Assembly (NCBI RefSeq): GCF_000309385.1
Contig: NZ_JH976537.1
Span: 4,437,029 to 4,501,028, forward strand
Reading direction: 5' to 3'
DNA length: 64,000 nucleotides
From: Nodosilinea nodulosa PCC 7104
Lineage (GTDB): Bacteria > Cyanobacteriota > Cyanobacteriia > Phormidesmidales > Phormidesmidaceae
The position numbers and the translations under genes were made by a program. Below the pieces are notes generated by a model, which saw only the letters and a list, made by a program, of their open reading frames with translations, had not been told where the DNA came from and searched no databases. Below, in pieces: positions 34,927-44,438 of the stretch. The first letter of the stretch is position 1; each line of letters starts with the position of its first letter.

Positions 34927-35934
34927 ATGGACTCAGCCGCCGCTCCCCCAGCTGCCACCCGCAACCCCATTGTGCTGATTGCCCCCTTCTTTTTGTGGGG
35001 TACCGCCATGGTGGCGATGAAGGGCGCGATGCCCCATACGGCCCCCTTTTTTATGGCCGGGATGCGTCTGGTGCCCGCTGGTGCGGTGGTTTTGCTGGCT
35101 GGGCTGCTCCTGCGAAGGCCTCAGGCGATTGGCCGCCAGGGCTGGCTGTGGATAGCGCTCTTTGCCCTGGTGGATGGCACCCTGTTTCAGGGCTTTTTGG
35201 CGGCGGGATTGCAGCGCACTGGAGCTGGTTTAGGCTCGGTGATGATCGACTCCCAACCGCTGGCTGTGGCGGTGATGGCGCGGGGCCTGTTTGGTGAACA
35301 CATTGGTGCCCTGGGCTGGATTGGCCTGCTGTGGGGCATTGCGGGCATTAGCCTGCTGGGCCTGCCCGATGAGTGGATTTTTTCTCTCTTCCACGGTGAC
35401 ACCACCTGGCTGACCGGGGGAACTGCCCTAACTACGCTGCTGCAAGGGGGGGAATGGCTGATGCTGCTGGCTGCCCTGTCGATGGCCACGGGCACCATTT
35501 TGATTCGCTACGTGTGCCGCTACGTTGACCCGGTGGTGGCCACCGGCTGGCACATGGTGCTGGGCGGGCTGCCGCTGTTTGGCCTGTCGGCCCTGGGTGA
35601 GGTGCAGCCCTGGCAGGGGCTGACCCTGTTTGACTGGGGCGCGATCGCCTACTCGACCCTGTTCGGCAGCGCCCTAGCCTACGGCATTTTCTTTTTTCTG
35701 GCGGCCCAGGGAAACCTCACCAGCCTCAGCGCCCTCACCTTTTTAACCCCGGTGTTTGCTCTGCTGTTTGGCAATCTGTTTTTGGCCGAAACCCTGAGTG
35801 TGCTTCAGTGGCTGGGCGTGAGTTTTACCCTGGTCAGCATCTACCTGATCAACCAGCGCGACGCTCTAACTCAAAAGCTGCGTCAGTGGATGCTGGCCTA
35901 CGGGGCATCGGCGTCTCCGGTAGAGCCGGACTAG
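34927..35934 (+). CDS. DMT-superfamily (EamA) transporter
   Basis: A 335-residue integral membrane protein with ten predicted helices arranged as two EamA repeats (about 12-150 and 165-310). Each repeat ends in the helix typical of the family (for example FLTPVFALLFGNLFLAETLSVLQWLGVSFTLVSIYLI). Members export amino acids, purines or other metabolites; the substrate cannot be read from sequence. An Ala/Pro-rich N-terminus precedes the first helix (VLIAPFFLWGTAMVAMKG). It stands alone. Confidence 0.88.
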   Translation: MDSAAAPPAATRNPIVLIAPFFLWGTAMVAMKGAMPHTAPFFMAGMRLVPAGAVVLLAGLLLRRPQAIGRQGWLWIALFALVDGTLFQGFLAAGLQRTGAGLGSVMIDSQPLAVAVMARGLFGEHIGALGWIGLLWGIAGISLLGLPDEWIFSLFHGDTTWLTGGTALTTLLQGGEWLMLLAALSMATGTILIRYVCRYVDPVVATGWHMVLGGLPLFGLSALGEVQPWQGLTLFDWGAIAYSTLFGSALAYGIFFFLAAQGNLTSLSALTFLTPVFALLFGNLFLAETLSVLQWLGVSFTLVSIYLINQRDALTQKLRQWMLAYGASASPVEPD

Positions 35935-36055
35935 CGGGCGGGCAGGGGAACTGATTTTTTCGACTCCCACCACGGCTTGCGCTGCCCTCGGCGGGGTAAG
36001 TTACCTTAGGGGCATCTGCACCACAGGGAACCGCTGCTGCCAGCTATGGGCCGCC

Positions 36056-37375
36056 ATGAAACTAAAAACCCTATTGTCTAGACACAGGCCCAGCCCTAGC
36101 AGTGGGCGTGCAGTTGTTTTGACCTTGACCACCAGTTTGCTGACCCTGGCGATCGCTGGTGTCCGGCCAGCCTGGCCAAAATCTAATCTGGCTCCGCTAC
36201 TGGCTGTTCAAGGGGGAATTACCATCGCCCAGGCCGTGGCTCCAAGCCCTGTGCTGCTGCACCCAGGGGCCGAGGGCGATGAGGTCATGATGCTCCAGCG
36301 GCAGATGCGGCTGCTAGGCCTCTACGATGGGCCATTGGACGGCCGCTACGGTGCTGCGACCCAGGCGGCGATCGCATCGTTTCAGACTAGCGCTGGCCTG
36401 CCCTCCACCGGCAGCCTAGACCAGATCACTTGGCAGCGTATGAGCACCCCCCAGCTGCTGCCTGAGGATACTCCAGCCGCCGAGCCCCCGCCAGTGCTGC
36501 TGCCTGGGGAAAAAGAAACCGCCGAGCCTGCCGCTGCACCCCCTCCGGAGCAGACCGCAGAGAATGCTGCTGCACCGACAGCGGAGCCTTCTACGCCCGC
36601 CCAAACGGTTTCAGTTCATCCAGATCGCAGCTTGAACTGGCTGATTTTGGGCAGTCTGGCCCTGGCTGCTGGCCTGGGGGGCTGGCTGATTTTGGGCAGA
36701 GGTAACAAGCGCCCCCAGGCCGATGCATTGACGGCCACATTTCCCCATCCACCCGTGCCGTCGCCAGCCGACACCACATCCGACGGGGCTACCGCGGCCT
36801 CCTCCAATTTCCAGGCCGCCGCCATGGCGACTGCCGACCTGCCCCTGGAGGCCACCACCCGCCTTAGCCCGGTGGACATTGTAGGTTCTTTGGCACAGGA
36901 ACTAGCCAGCTCCGATAGCGCCGTGCGCCGCCACGCCATTTGGGAGCTGGGTCAGCGCGGCCACTCCGATGCCATTCAGCCGCTGGTAAATGGGCTTTTA
37001 GAGGCCGACTCCCAGGAAAAAAGCCTGATTTTGGCCGCCCTGGCCGAAATTGGCAGCCGCAGCCTCATGCCCATGCACCGCGCTCTGGCCCTGGGGCTGC
37101 AAGACCCCAGCCCCGAGGTGCGCAAAAACGCCATTCGCGATCTCAGTCGGGTTTACGATGCGGTGGTGCAGCTCAGCCCCATGCTGGTCCACGCCGCCCA
37201 GGATACTGACCCCGGCGTGCAGGAAACGGCCCGATGGGCACTGAACCAGCTCAACCGTATCCCCGCTGTGCCCTATGCCGAAGCGCCTTCCCCGGAATCG
37301 ACCGCGCTGGAACCTTCCTACGAGGGTCAACAGCCGACCCCAGAGGGCCATCGCCTCTCCCCACCCCACAGCTAA
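36056..37375 (+). CDS. peptidoglycan-binding / HEAT-repeat fusion protein
   Basis: A 439-residue protein with an unusual order: a signal-like hydrophobic segment (about 20-40), a PG_binding_1 domain (about 62-120: GDEVMMLQRQMRLLGLYDGPLDGRYGAATQAAIASFQ), a Pro/Ala/Glu linker, a membrane helix (about 194-212, LILGSLALAAGLGGWLILG) and four HEAT-like helical repeats (about 280-400: AVRRHAIWELGQRG, EVRKNAIRDLS, GVQETARWALNQL). This suggests a sensor or scaffold with its wall-binding part outside and the HEAT repeats in the cytoplasm. The partner is unknown. The glycosyltransferase gene follows 135 bases downstream. Confidence 0.8.
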   Translation: MKLKTLLSRHRPSPSSGRAVVLTLTTSLLTLAIAGVRPAWPKSNLAPLLAVQGGITIAQAVAPSPVLLHPGAEGDEVMMLQRQMRLLGLYDGPLDGRYGAATQAAIASFQTSAGLPSTGSLDQITWQRMSTPQLLPEDTPAAEPPPVLLPGEKETAEPAAAPPPEQTAENAAAPTAEPSTPAQTVSVHPDRSLNWLILGSLALAAGLGGWLILGRGNKRPQADALTATFPHPPVPSPADTTSDGATAASSNFQAAAMATADLPLEATTRLSPVDIVGSLAQELASSDSAVRRHAIWELGQRGHSDAIQPLVNGLLEADSQEKSLILAALAEIGSRSLMPMHRALALGLQDPSPEVRKNAIRDLSRVYDAVVQLSPMLVHAAQDTDPGVQETARWALNQLNRIPAVPYAEAPSPESTALEPSYEGQQPTPEGHRLSPPHS

Positions 37376-37510
37376 GGGCAATTCTGGCGAAAACACCCAA
37401 GAATCGTGATTCTTTTCAAGGTCGCAGGCCCTGTACCCTCCCCTAGGGATATCTTCTTTCCCAAAAACCTCCCAAGCATCCCCCCACCTTCCCCATCCCC
37501 TCACCTCCCC

Positions 37511-38587
37511 ATGCCCTCCTCCCACCGCCGTCTCCTATTTCTCTCAACCCCGGTAGGCCCGCTGGGTTCTGGCCTCGGGGGTGGCGTAGAGCTAACCCTG
37601 CTGAACCTATCCCAGGGGCTGAGGGCGCGGGGGCACCAGGTGACCGTGGTGGCCCCAGAGGGATCTAGCCTCGCTGATGCTCCGGTCGTAGGCATTGGCG
37701 GCCAGCTGCAGCCGACGGCCCATACCCAGGGGCGCGCCACGCCGATCATCTTCCCCGCAGATAGCGTGCTGGAAAATATGTGGCGCTACGCTCGGCAGCA
37801 CCAGAGCCAGGTTGATTTAATCGTTAACTTTGCCTACGACTGGCTGCCCTTTTACCTGACAGAATTTTTCTCTAGTCCAGTGGCTCATTTTGTCTCTATG
37901 GGCTCTTTGAGCGATGGTATGGATGGGGCTATTCGCCAGGTGGCGCAGGGGTTTCCTGGCCGCCTGGGGGCCTATACGCGCACCCAGGCTGAGACCTTCG
38001 GGGTAGCCGAGGCCTTTGAGATTCTTGGCAGCGCCATCGATTTGGAGCAGTACGAGTTTTGCCCGTTCCCCGGCCCGGCCCTGGCCTGGCTGGGACGTAT
38101 TTCTCCCGAAAAGGGCCTTGAGGATGCTCTGGAAGCCGCCGCCATTGCCCAGGTATCGCTCAAAATTTTGGGCAAGCTGGAGGACGCCAACTACTGGCAA
38201 AGCCTGTGTCAGCGCTTTCCTGAGGTCGCTGACAGCTACCTGGGCTTTTTACCCACCCACGGGCTACAGCAGGTGCTGCGCCAGTGCCGCGCTTTGCTAA
38301 TGACGCCGCGCTGGATCGAGGCTTTTGGCAATGTAGCGATCGAGGCACTGGCCTGCGGCGTGCCGGTAATTGCCTATGCGCGGGGTGGCCCAGCGGAAAT
38401 TGTGCAACCGGGCAAAACGGGCTGGCTGGTGCCGCCGGATGACGTGCAGGGACTGGTGGACGCGATCGCAGATATCGATCGGCTCGATCGCCAGGCCTGC
38501 CGTCACCAGGCCGAAACCGACTATTCCCTCAAAGCCCTGGCCATGCGCTTTGAGCAGTGGTTTGAAACTGTGATCAATCCCGGCTAG
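37511..38587 (+). CDS. glycosyltransferase family 4
   Basis: A 358-residue GT-B enzyme. The N-terminal lobe opens with LLFLSTPVGPLGSGLGGGVELTL, the glycine-rich donor/acceptor loop of group 1 transferases. The C-terminal lobe has GRISPEKGLEDALEA and the E-x7-E motif in EAFGNVAIEALACGVPVIAYARGG, binding the sugar nucleotide. The likely product is an extracellular or cell-wall glycan; donor and acceptor are unknown. The ATG at 37511 is preferred because the upstream 35 codons of open frame are low-complexity C-rich sequence. Confidence 0.87.
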   Translation: MPSSHRRLLFLSTPVGPLGSGLGGGVELTLLNLSQGLRARGHQVTVVAPEGSSLADAPVVGIGGQLQPTAHTQGRATPIIFPADSVLENMWRYARQHQSQVDLIVNFAYDWLPFYLTEFFSSPVAHFVSMGSLSDGMDGAIRQVAQGFPGRLGAYTRTQAETFGVAEAFEILGSAIDLEQYEFCPFPGPALAWLGRISPEKGLEDALEAAAIAQVSLKILGKLEDANYWQSLCQRFPEVADSYLGFLPTHGLQQVLRQCRALLMTPRWIEAFGNVAIEALACGVPVIAYARGGPAEIVQPGKTGWLVPPDDVQGLVDAIADIDRLDRQACRHQAETDYSLKALAMRFEQWFETVINPG

Positions 38588-38657
38588 GGGCGAGCCACCT
38601 CCGCTAGCCCACCGCAGGCTGCTGCCAGCACAAGCTGGGCCACAGGTCGTGCTCTGC

Positions 38658-39311
38658 TCAGGTTGGCGTCTGGGCCATGGGACGCTGGCGCAGCCGCTCC
38701 AGACGTTCAAAATCATGGTGCAGGGCCTGGCGCAAAGAGCGATTTTGTGGGTCAACGCGGCGGGCTTTCTTCAGGCAGGCTTCGGCTTTGGTCGGGTTGC
38801 CGTTGTTAAGCAGGTCGTGGCCCCAGCGGTAGTAGGTGATCGCGTGCCACTGACGAATCTCCGGGTCTGATGGGAAGCGCTGGGCTAATCCTTCAACCAG
38901 GGCAACGGCGCGGGGGTAGCGCTGTCCCCGAAACAGCTCGCGCAGCTGCTTGAAGCTGCTAATTTTGAGCTGCTGGTCGGCCTCAGAGCCACCCGGTGTA
39001 GGGCTAACCTTCAGCTCGGCCGCTTCAACCGGCGGAGCGGGCGGCGCTGGCGAGGGTTTGGGCGGGGCTTTTGCCACAGCCTGGGCAGCAGCAGCGGTAG
39101 GGCGCTGAGCTATCAAAGCTTCGGGCGGGAGCGCGCTGACCAGAGCCTGGTAGGCCTGGGTTACCTGAATAAACTTTTCCTTCGCCAGTTGGTCGCCGGG
39201 GTTGGTATCGGGGTGATAAAGCCGGGCCAAATTGCGATAGGCCAGCTTGACATCGCCAAAGCTGGCCCCGGTTCTGAGCCCCAAGATGCGGTAGTAGTGC
39301 GCCAGCGCCAT
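38658..39311 (-). CDS. DnaJ-domain protein with TPR-like C-terminus
   Basis: A 217-residue protein. Residues 5-65 form a J domain (YYRILGLRTGASFGDVKLAYRNLARLYHPDTN) with the H-P-D tripeptide needed to stimulate Hsp70 ATPase. A Pro/Ala-rich linker follows (about 75-105), then a helical region of about 100 residues with TPR-like repeats (YPRAVALVEGLAQRFPSDPEIRQWHAITYYRWGHDLLNNGNPTKAEACLKKARRVDP). It probably recruits DnaK to a specific protein or membrane site. No dnaK or grpE gene is nearby. Confidence 0.85.
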   Translation of the reverse strand: MALAHYYRILGLRTGASFGDVKLAYRNLARLYHPDTNPGDQLAKEKFIQVTQAYQALVSALPPEALIAQRPTAAAAQAVAKAPPKPSPAPPAPPVEAAELKVSPTPGGSEADQQLKISSFKQLRELFRGQRYPRAVALVEGLAQRFPSDPEIRQWHAITYYRWGHDLLNNGNPTKAEACLKKARRVDPQNRSLRQALHHDFERLERLRQRPMAQTPT

Positions 39312-39385
39312 GTTCGCGAACTCTATAGCAGAGGTACGTGTGCTGCCCCTATTCTGCCAACTGTCGGCGAAAATGGCGCAGCGAA

Positions 39386-40021
39386 TTAGACTGTGGCCGG
39401 TACAGAAGTGGCTAGCTCCTGGGTGCGCTCTTCAATCACCCGATCGATGATGCCGTAGGCTACAGCTTCTTCAGCCGACATGAAGTAGTCGCGATCGGTG
39501 TCCTTTTGAATTTGTTCAATAGAGCGACCGGTGTGGCGAGACATCATCTCATTGAGTTCCTGGCGCACCCGCAGAATCTCTTTGGCTTCAATGGCGATAT
39601 CGCTGGCCTGGAGGCGCTGCCGCCCGGTACCGCCCATGGGCTGGTGGATCATAATCCGCGAATGGGGTAAGGCGACCCGCTTGCCGTGGCTGCCCGCCGC
39701 CAGCAAAAATGACCCCATGGAGGCCGCTAAGCCCAGGCAAATAGTGACTACGTCAGACTTGATGTACTGCATGGTGTCGTAGATTGCCATGCCCGCTGTC
39801 ACCGATCCGCCGGGCGAGTTGATGTAGAGGTAGATGGGCTTGGTATTGTCGTCGGAGTCCAGGTACAGCATGGCGGCCACAATGGAGTTAGCCAAGCTGT
39901 CGGTAACTTCCTGCCCTAAAAATATAATCCGCTCCTGGTTGAGGCGGGTATAGATGTCGACCCACTGAGAATATTGACTACCGGGCAAGCGATAGGGAAC
40001 CTTGGGAGTGCCGATGGGCAT
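39386..40021 (-). CDS. clpP: ATP-dependent Clp protease proteolytic subunit (active ClpP)
   Basis: A 211-residue serine protease subunit. The catalytic triad is complete: S101 (GLAASMGSF), H126 ([10 protein letters not shown]) and D174 (QKDTDRDYF). It assembles into heptameric rings that degrade unfolded proteins delivered by ClpC or ClpX. It is encoded 100 bases downstream of clpR on the same strand, the arrangement of the cyanobacterial clpR-clpP3 operon, where both subunits form one mixed essential core, so this is probably ClpP3. The N-terminal [13 protein letters not shown] matches that type. Confidence 0.95.
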   Translation of the reverse strand: MPIGTPKVPYRLPGSQYSQWVDIYTRLNQERIIFLGQEVTDSLANSIVAAMLYLDSDDNTKPIYLYINSPGGSVTAGMAIYDTMQYIKSDVVTICLGLAASMGSFLLAAGSHGKRVALPHSRIMIHQPMGGTGRQRLQASDIAIEAKEILRVRQELNEMMSRHTGRSIEQIQKDTDRDYFMSAEEAVAYGIIDRVIEERTQELATSVPATV

Positions 40022-40121
40022 AGTGCTCTTTCAACCTAAAAACAAAACAACAGACATAGGATCAAACAACTGTGCGATGTCCCAAATATCAGCCCCAGTG
40101 GACTGTCTTGGCTGGCTAGGG

Positions 40122-40808
40122 TTAAACCCCCACTCCGGCGGGTACCTGAGGTAGCTCCTTACGGCTAGTCAACACCCGGTCAATAATGCCGTACTCCTTA
40201 GCTTCTTCGGGGTTCATGTAAAACATGCGATCGGAGTCGCGCATGACCTGCTCCAGGCTCTTATCAGTGCTCTTAGCCAAGATACTCATCATCGATCGCT
40301 TGTTGTCGAGCACTTCTTTAGCCCGAATTTCAATATCGGTGGCCTGACCCTGGGCACCGCTGCGGGGCTGGTTGAGCACAATGCGGGCGTGGGGCAGACT
40401 AGCCCGATAGCCCTTGGTCCCCGATGCCAGAATGACCGCCGCCGACCCCATGGCCTGACCAATGCAAATGGTGTGCACCGGGGGCTTGATGTAGTTCATG
40501 GTGTCGCAGATGGCAAAGGCTTCGGTGTCGTAGCCAATCATGTTGCCGTCGTACCAGGAGGTGCCAGTGGAGTTGATATAAAAGAAAATTGGCTTGTCGG
40601 GGTCGTCAAACTGCAAAAATAGCAGTTGGGCAATAATCAGCTCGGTGACGTCAATTCCCACCTGCTGTTTGATGTCATCCCCAGAAAACAGGGGCAACCC
40701 CAGATAGACAATGCGCTCCTTCAGCAACAGCGAGGGTAAATCGGGGGGTGGCGTGCGGTAGGATGCATCGCCATACGGTGCCTGCACGGCTTTAATCTCT
40801 AAGCTCAT
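40122..40808 (-). CDS. clpR: ClpR, catalytically inactive Clp protease subunit
   Basis: A 228-residue ClpP paralogue. The nucleophile Ser is replaced by Ala (A119 in IGQAMGSAAVIL) and the catalytic His by Asn (N146 in RIVLNQPRSG), so it cannot cleave peptides. ClpR forms mixed rings with ClpP3 in cyanobacteria and plastids. The conserved TSWYDGNMIGYDTEAFAICDTM replaces the usual substrate-handle sequence. The ATG at 40808 (MSLEIKAVQAPYG) fits the known length; an ORF extension to 40910 has no homology-like features. It is the first gene of the clpR-clpP pair. Confidence 0.95.
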   Translation of the reverse strand: MSLEIKAVQAPYGDASYRTPPPDLPSLLLKERIVYLGLPLFSGDDIKQQVGIDVTELIIAQLLFLQFDDPDKPIFFYINSTGTSWYDGNMIGYDTEAFAICDTMNYIKPPVHTICIGQAMGSAAVILASGTKGYRASLPHARIVLNQPRSGAQGQATDIEIRAKEVLDNKRSMMSILAKSTDKSLEQVMRDSDRMFYMNPEEAKEYGIIDRVLTSRKELPQVPAGVGV

Positions 40809-40910
40809 AGACCGAAGACGCCCAAAGTACGGGTTTTTAACAGTGTAACGCGGGATTGAACTGGCTTCTATGCCGCTCCCAGACGGATATCCCCACCCAG
40901 ATATCCCCAC

Positions 40911-41211
40911 TCAAATGTAGCCCCCCTAACCCGCGCTGATGCCTTCCCTAGAGCCTGCTTTAGAAATTGAAGTTCGGCTGGGACATTCCCTTTAGGCGAC
41001 AGGCGGAATGTTTGCAGGATGCTACTCGTGAACCGCCAAAGATCGGGCGCTCAACTCTCTGACCAACAATTGAGATGAAAACGCAATAGATGCCTGGTTT
41101 TAGAACAACCTACGTCCAAATGTAGAGATTAACCTCTTTCCTGCTGTAGATGGCCTCGCCCACGGCAGGCTCTACTATCGAATAAACAGTTTCGCTAAAG
41201 GCATCACGACT
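40911..41211. other. intergenic region between clpR and csbD
   Basis: About 300 bases holding the divergent promoters of clpR (minus) and csbD (plus). No ORF, tRNA or strong hairpin is seen. Confidence 0.4.
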
Positions 41212-41394
41212 ATGTCTATTGAAGAACGCGCTAAAGCTACCGCAGAAAACATCGAAGGTAAAGTTCAAGCTGCGGTCGGCGAAATTACCGGCGATCCAAA
41301 GGACAAATCTGAGGGCAGAGCCAAGCAAGCCGAGGCTGAAGCTATCCATGCTAAAGAAGATGTCAAAGACACCCTCAAAGACATTATCGATTAA
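41212..41394 (+). CDS. CsbD family stress protein
   Basis: A 60-residue, highly charged, probably helical protein: MSIEERAKATAENIEGKVQ then a G-E-x-T-G-D-P-K-D-K-S-E-G-R-A-K-Q pattern characteristic of CsbD proteins. Members are abundant under general stress or stationary phase in many bacteria; their molecular role is unknown. It is followed 43 bases later by an intrinsic terminator, so it is monocistronic. Confidence 0.9.
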   Translation: MSIEERAKATAENIEGKVQAAVGEITGDPKDKSEGRAKQAEAEAIHAKEDVKDTLKDIID

Positions 41395-41437
41395 GCTGGC
41401 AAGTTGGCAATCCAATTTGGTCTAATATAACTTTTCT

Positions 41438-41462
41438 AAGGCAGCCCGAGGCTGCCTTTTTT
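41438..41462 (+). terminator. rho-independent terminator after csbD
   Basis: AAGGCAGCC-CGA-GGCTGCCTT stem followed by TTTTT. Confidence 0.92.
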
Positions 41463-42245
41463 AATGTCCCGCGAAGTTTTCTGGACGGCGCTGCGGCTCA
41501 AGGGGCATGGTAACTAAACTCTTGCCGAAGGGCTCTATCTCAATCTGAGGGGTGGATTTTAGACGGCTACTTAATTTTTATTGCTGGGCAATTACTTTTT
41601 GACGTCTCGTTTACGTGAAAAGTTCCTGGCTCTACTTACGGCGTTCAAACCGCCCCTTGAGCAGAGGTATGGGGACGACCCACATGGATGAGTTGACCAT
41701 ATCTTGCCTAAGACTTTAAGTTCAGCGATTTAAAACCGAACCGCTCCTCGACACGTACCTGTAGACATCACCTGTGATGGCTGAAAATCTTTTCTGTTGC
41801 CTAGTTGAGCCACGCTTTTGTAGCTGAGAAATAGCCTATGTTTGCCTGGATTGACCTAACGGTTAGAGCCAGCCAATGGATTGCCCGCCGTCTTCAAATC
41901 TTCCCGTAGAAATAATTCTTGAATTGCCTCTATCTCTCTGCGTCGTCTCAAATAACCTTCAGGTTGCTGCGCGGACGCTCATTTTCTTTTAGATTAAGAA
42001 AAAATAAAGCTCAGGTAAAGAAAAGCGCTATACCCTTTGTTCTGCAACCGTCAAGGCTAGATTGCGTTAAGACATAGATTAAGGCAGATTTAAGAAAAGG
42101 TGATGTAACCACAGCTTTGGAAGGGGTAGCCCAAATTTCAAGGCTATGGCCAGGCAGAGAGGGGCATGCCTTAGAGGTCTGTCTATATAGCGCCCTGTGG
42201 AGGCAGCTAAAGCGCAAAACGTCGAGACAGTATTTTATTTGGTGA
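41463..42245. other. 780-base AT-richer gap, no supported gene
   Basis: Lower GC than the rest of the window and free of HIP1 octamers. A 23-codon frame at 41837 and a 68-codon minus-strand frame at 42011-42217 lack ribosome sites and motifs. Together with the next gene it forms a compositionally distinct patch. Confidence 0.5.
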
Positions 42246-43100
42246 GTGCAAATGTTCTTTATGCGAAATGGACAAGGTGCCTTAGCACATTTTTTTAATG
42301 CCAGAAAAAATGTTATTCCAGGAAGAACTGGCGGGGTTAGTGAAAAAATGCTTGCTAGGCATTTGATTCAAGACGAGTTTGAAGTAGTCATGAATCCTCG
42401 ACGCATATCTTTGTTTTTGACCAAGATAGTCGCCCTTGTCGTTGTTGGGCACATTGTTGCGAACTTAATTGAGCCCTTGTTCGCCCCTGGGTCGATTGCT
42501 TATGCAGGAATTTATAATTTCTTTAACATGGGCGCTGAATCTAACTTTCCTACGTTTGTTTCTACGTTGAATCTACTCTTTGCCGGGTTATTGTGTGCCT
42601 TTATCGCTCAAAGTAGAACGATTCGGAGAGGTCGCCAGCGCTATTACTGGTGGGGGATGGCGCTGGGTTTGATGCTGATGGGCTTTGATGAAGCTGCAAT
42701 GATTCATGAAGGCTTGGTTGGGCAAATCTTAGAGTCTTTTACGGGGCAGGGTGAAGGCATCTTCTACTACGTTTGGTATACGCTTTACATTCCTATTGTT
42801 TTGGTGGTAGGTGGTCTGTACGTGCCGTTCCTCAGACGGCTGCCGCTTCAATATTCATTGCTCTTTGTGCTGTCTGGGATAGTCTATTTCGGTGGCGCTC
42901 TGGGGATGGAAATGCTGGAGTCTTACCTGGCTTACAATGGCTATGCCATTGGTGTAAACATAATTTTTGAAGAAACTTTCGAAATGATGGGTATTGTAAT
43001 ACTTATCTATGCCCTGTTGCTCTATCTTGCCAACTTAGGCTGCACGGCCAAGCTTCGGTTTACGTTGGCTAGCGGAGATTCGGCTCTTCCTGAAGACTGA
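42246..43100 (+). CDS. unknown multi-pass membrane protein
   Basis: A 284-residue protein with about six to seven membrane helices. I do not recognise a named family. Notable acidic/His motifs inside or next to helices are GFDEAAMIHEGL (about 139-150) and FEETFEMMGIV (about 240-250), a spacing that could bind metal and recalls other uncharacterised membrane proteins with an internal D-E...H-E. The N-terminus before the first helix (about 50 residues) is polar; an internal start at MNPRRISLF (about residue 49) is possible. Codon use and GC are lower than in neighbours, suggesting transfer. A strong terminator follows. Confidence 0.65.
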   Translation: MQMFFMRNGQGALAHFFNARKNVIPGRTGGVSEKMLARHLIQDEFEVVMNPRRISLFLTKIVALVVVGHIVANLIEPLFAPGSIAYAGIYNFFNMGAESNFPTFVSTLNLLFAGLLCAFIAQSRTIRRGRQRYYWWGMALGLMLMGFDEAAMIHEGLVGQILESFTGQGEGIFYYVWYTLYIPIVLVVGGLYVPFLRRLPLQYSLLFVLSGIVYFGGALGMEMLESYLAYNGYAIGVNIIFEETFEMMGIVILIYALLLYLANLGCTAKLRFTLASGDSALPED

Positions 43101-43144
43101 GGGTTTAGCTGAATTGCTCCAGCTTTTGATCGCTGGGCTGTCTG

Positions 43145-43195
43145 CGCCAATAGGCAGCACTCCATAGCCTCTGCCTATTGGCGGGGGCTGTTTTT
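43145..43195 (+). terminator. terminator after the membrane protein gene
   Basis: A 13-bp perfect stem CGCCAATAGGCAG / CTGCCTATTGGCG (43145-43183), then GGGGCTGTTTTTG. Confidence 0.8.
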
Positions 43196-43421
43196 GCAGA
43201 GTGTTTCGGGCTGGAACAGAGGTTGTGCCGATTGAGCACGGTGATTTTTAGCGCGCTGCTCACCAGAGGGCAGCATGTTTTCGCAGCCATGATGGAGCGG
43301 TAAAGATGCCTAAGCAGGCTGGCCGGTGGCGAAGTTGCTGAGTAGATTTCAGTTTGGAGACCAAAATGGGTTCTCTAAACCAAGGATGAGTTCCTGTCTA
43401 CCGTTGGGATGCGCTGCACCT

Positions 43422-44348
43422 ATGTTTTCTATCTTTATCCTCACCCACAATGAAGAGCGGGATATTGCCGCCTGTATTGAGTCGGCCCTGCTATCGGACG
43501 ATGTGATTGTGGTGGACTCGTGCAGCGGCGATCGCACCCAAGCCATTGCCACCCAGTACCCGATTCGCTTTGTCGAGCATCCCTTTGCCAGCCACGGCCA
43601 GCAGCGCACCTGGATGCTGGAGCATGTGCCCTACCGCCACGACTGGGCCTACATTCTAGAGGCCGACGAGCGGATGACGCCGGCGCTATTTGCCGAATGC
43701 CTGGAGGTGATTGCCAGCGGCGATCGGGTGGGCTACTACGTGGCTGAGCGGGTGATGTTTATGGGCAGCTGGATTCGCCGCAGCACCCAGTTTCCGCGCT
43801 ACCAGCTGAGGCTGCTGCGGCGGGGCAAGGTGTGGTTTGACGACTATGGCCACACCGAGCGCGAGGTGGTGGATGGACCGACGGGATTTTTGCGGGAAAC
43901 CTACCCCCACTACACCTGTAGCAAGGGACTGAGCCGGTGGATTGAAAAGCACAACCGCTACTCAACCGATGAGGCTGCCGAGACGCTGCGGCAGCTGCAG
44001 CGAGGGAAGGTCGACTGGCGATCGCTGCTGTGGGGCCGATCGGAGGTGGAGCGGCGGCGAGCGCTCAAGGATTTGTCGCTGCGGCTGCCGATGCGGCCCC
44101 TGGCGCGGTGGTTTTACATGGTGTTTATTTTGGGCGGCTGGCTCGACGGGCGAGCGGGGCTGGCCTGGTGCACGCTGCAAGCCTTTTATGAGTACCTAAT
44201 TGTGCTGAAGGTGCGGGAGCTAACCCACCCCGAATTTCTCACTGGGGTACAGCCGACGGGGGTAGGCCAGGCGAGTGCTCAGGCCCTGGCCGACGGTACG
44301 GTATCGGTTTGCGCCCCCAGGCCGCCGGTACAGGAGCAAGTTTCCTAG
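43422..44348 (+). CDS. glycosyltransferase family 2
   Basis: A 308-residue GT-A enzyme of the WaaE/KdtX-like group (LPS core beta-glucosyltransferase type): FSIFILTHNEERDIAACIES at the start, VVDSCSGDRT for nucleotide binding, and AYILEADERMTP as the D-x-D-equivalent region. The later segment RLLRRGKVWFDDYGHTERE and HYTCSKGLSRWIEKHNRYSTDEA are conserved in this subgroup. It likely acts on lipopolysaccharide or exopolysaccharide. ATG at 43422 is chosen; an upstream GTG at 43326 would add 32 residues without similarity. Confidence 0.87.
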   Translation: MFSIFILTHNEERDIAACIESALLSDDVIVVDSCSGDRTQAIATQYPIRFVEHPFASHGQQRTWMLEHVPYRHDWAYILEADERMTPALFAECLEVIASGDRVGYYVAERVMFMGSWIRRSTQFPRYQLRLLRRGKVWFDDYGHTEREVVDGPTGFLRETYPHYTCSKGLSRWIEKHNRYSTDEAAETLRQLQRGKVDWRSLLWGRSEVERRRALKDLSLRLPMRPLARWFYMVFILGGWLDGRAGLAWCTLQAFYEYLIVLKVRELTHPEFLTGVQPTGVGQASAQALADGTVSVCAPRPPVQEQVS

Positions 44349-44438
44349 GCCGCTGCGCCATGTTTAGTTGGCTCACGCCGCCGCCCAGCCGCTCATCTGC
44401 GGAGGGCGCTTGGCTCTACCGATCGCTTCACGGCGATG

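Noticed and set aside
42011..42217. 68-codon minus-strand frame in the AT-richer gap
   Set aside because: No start context, no domain; not supported as a gene.
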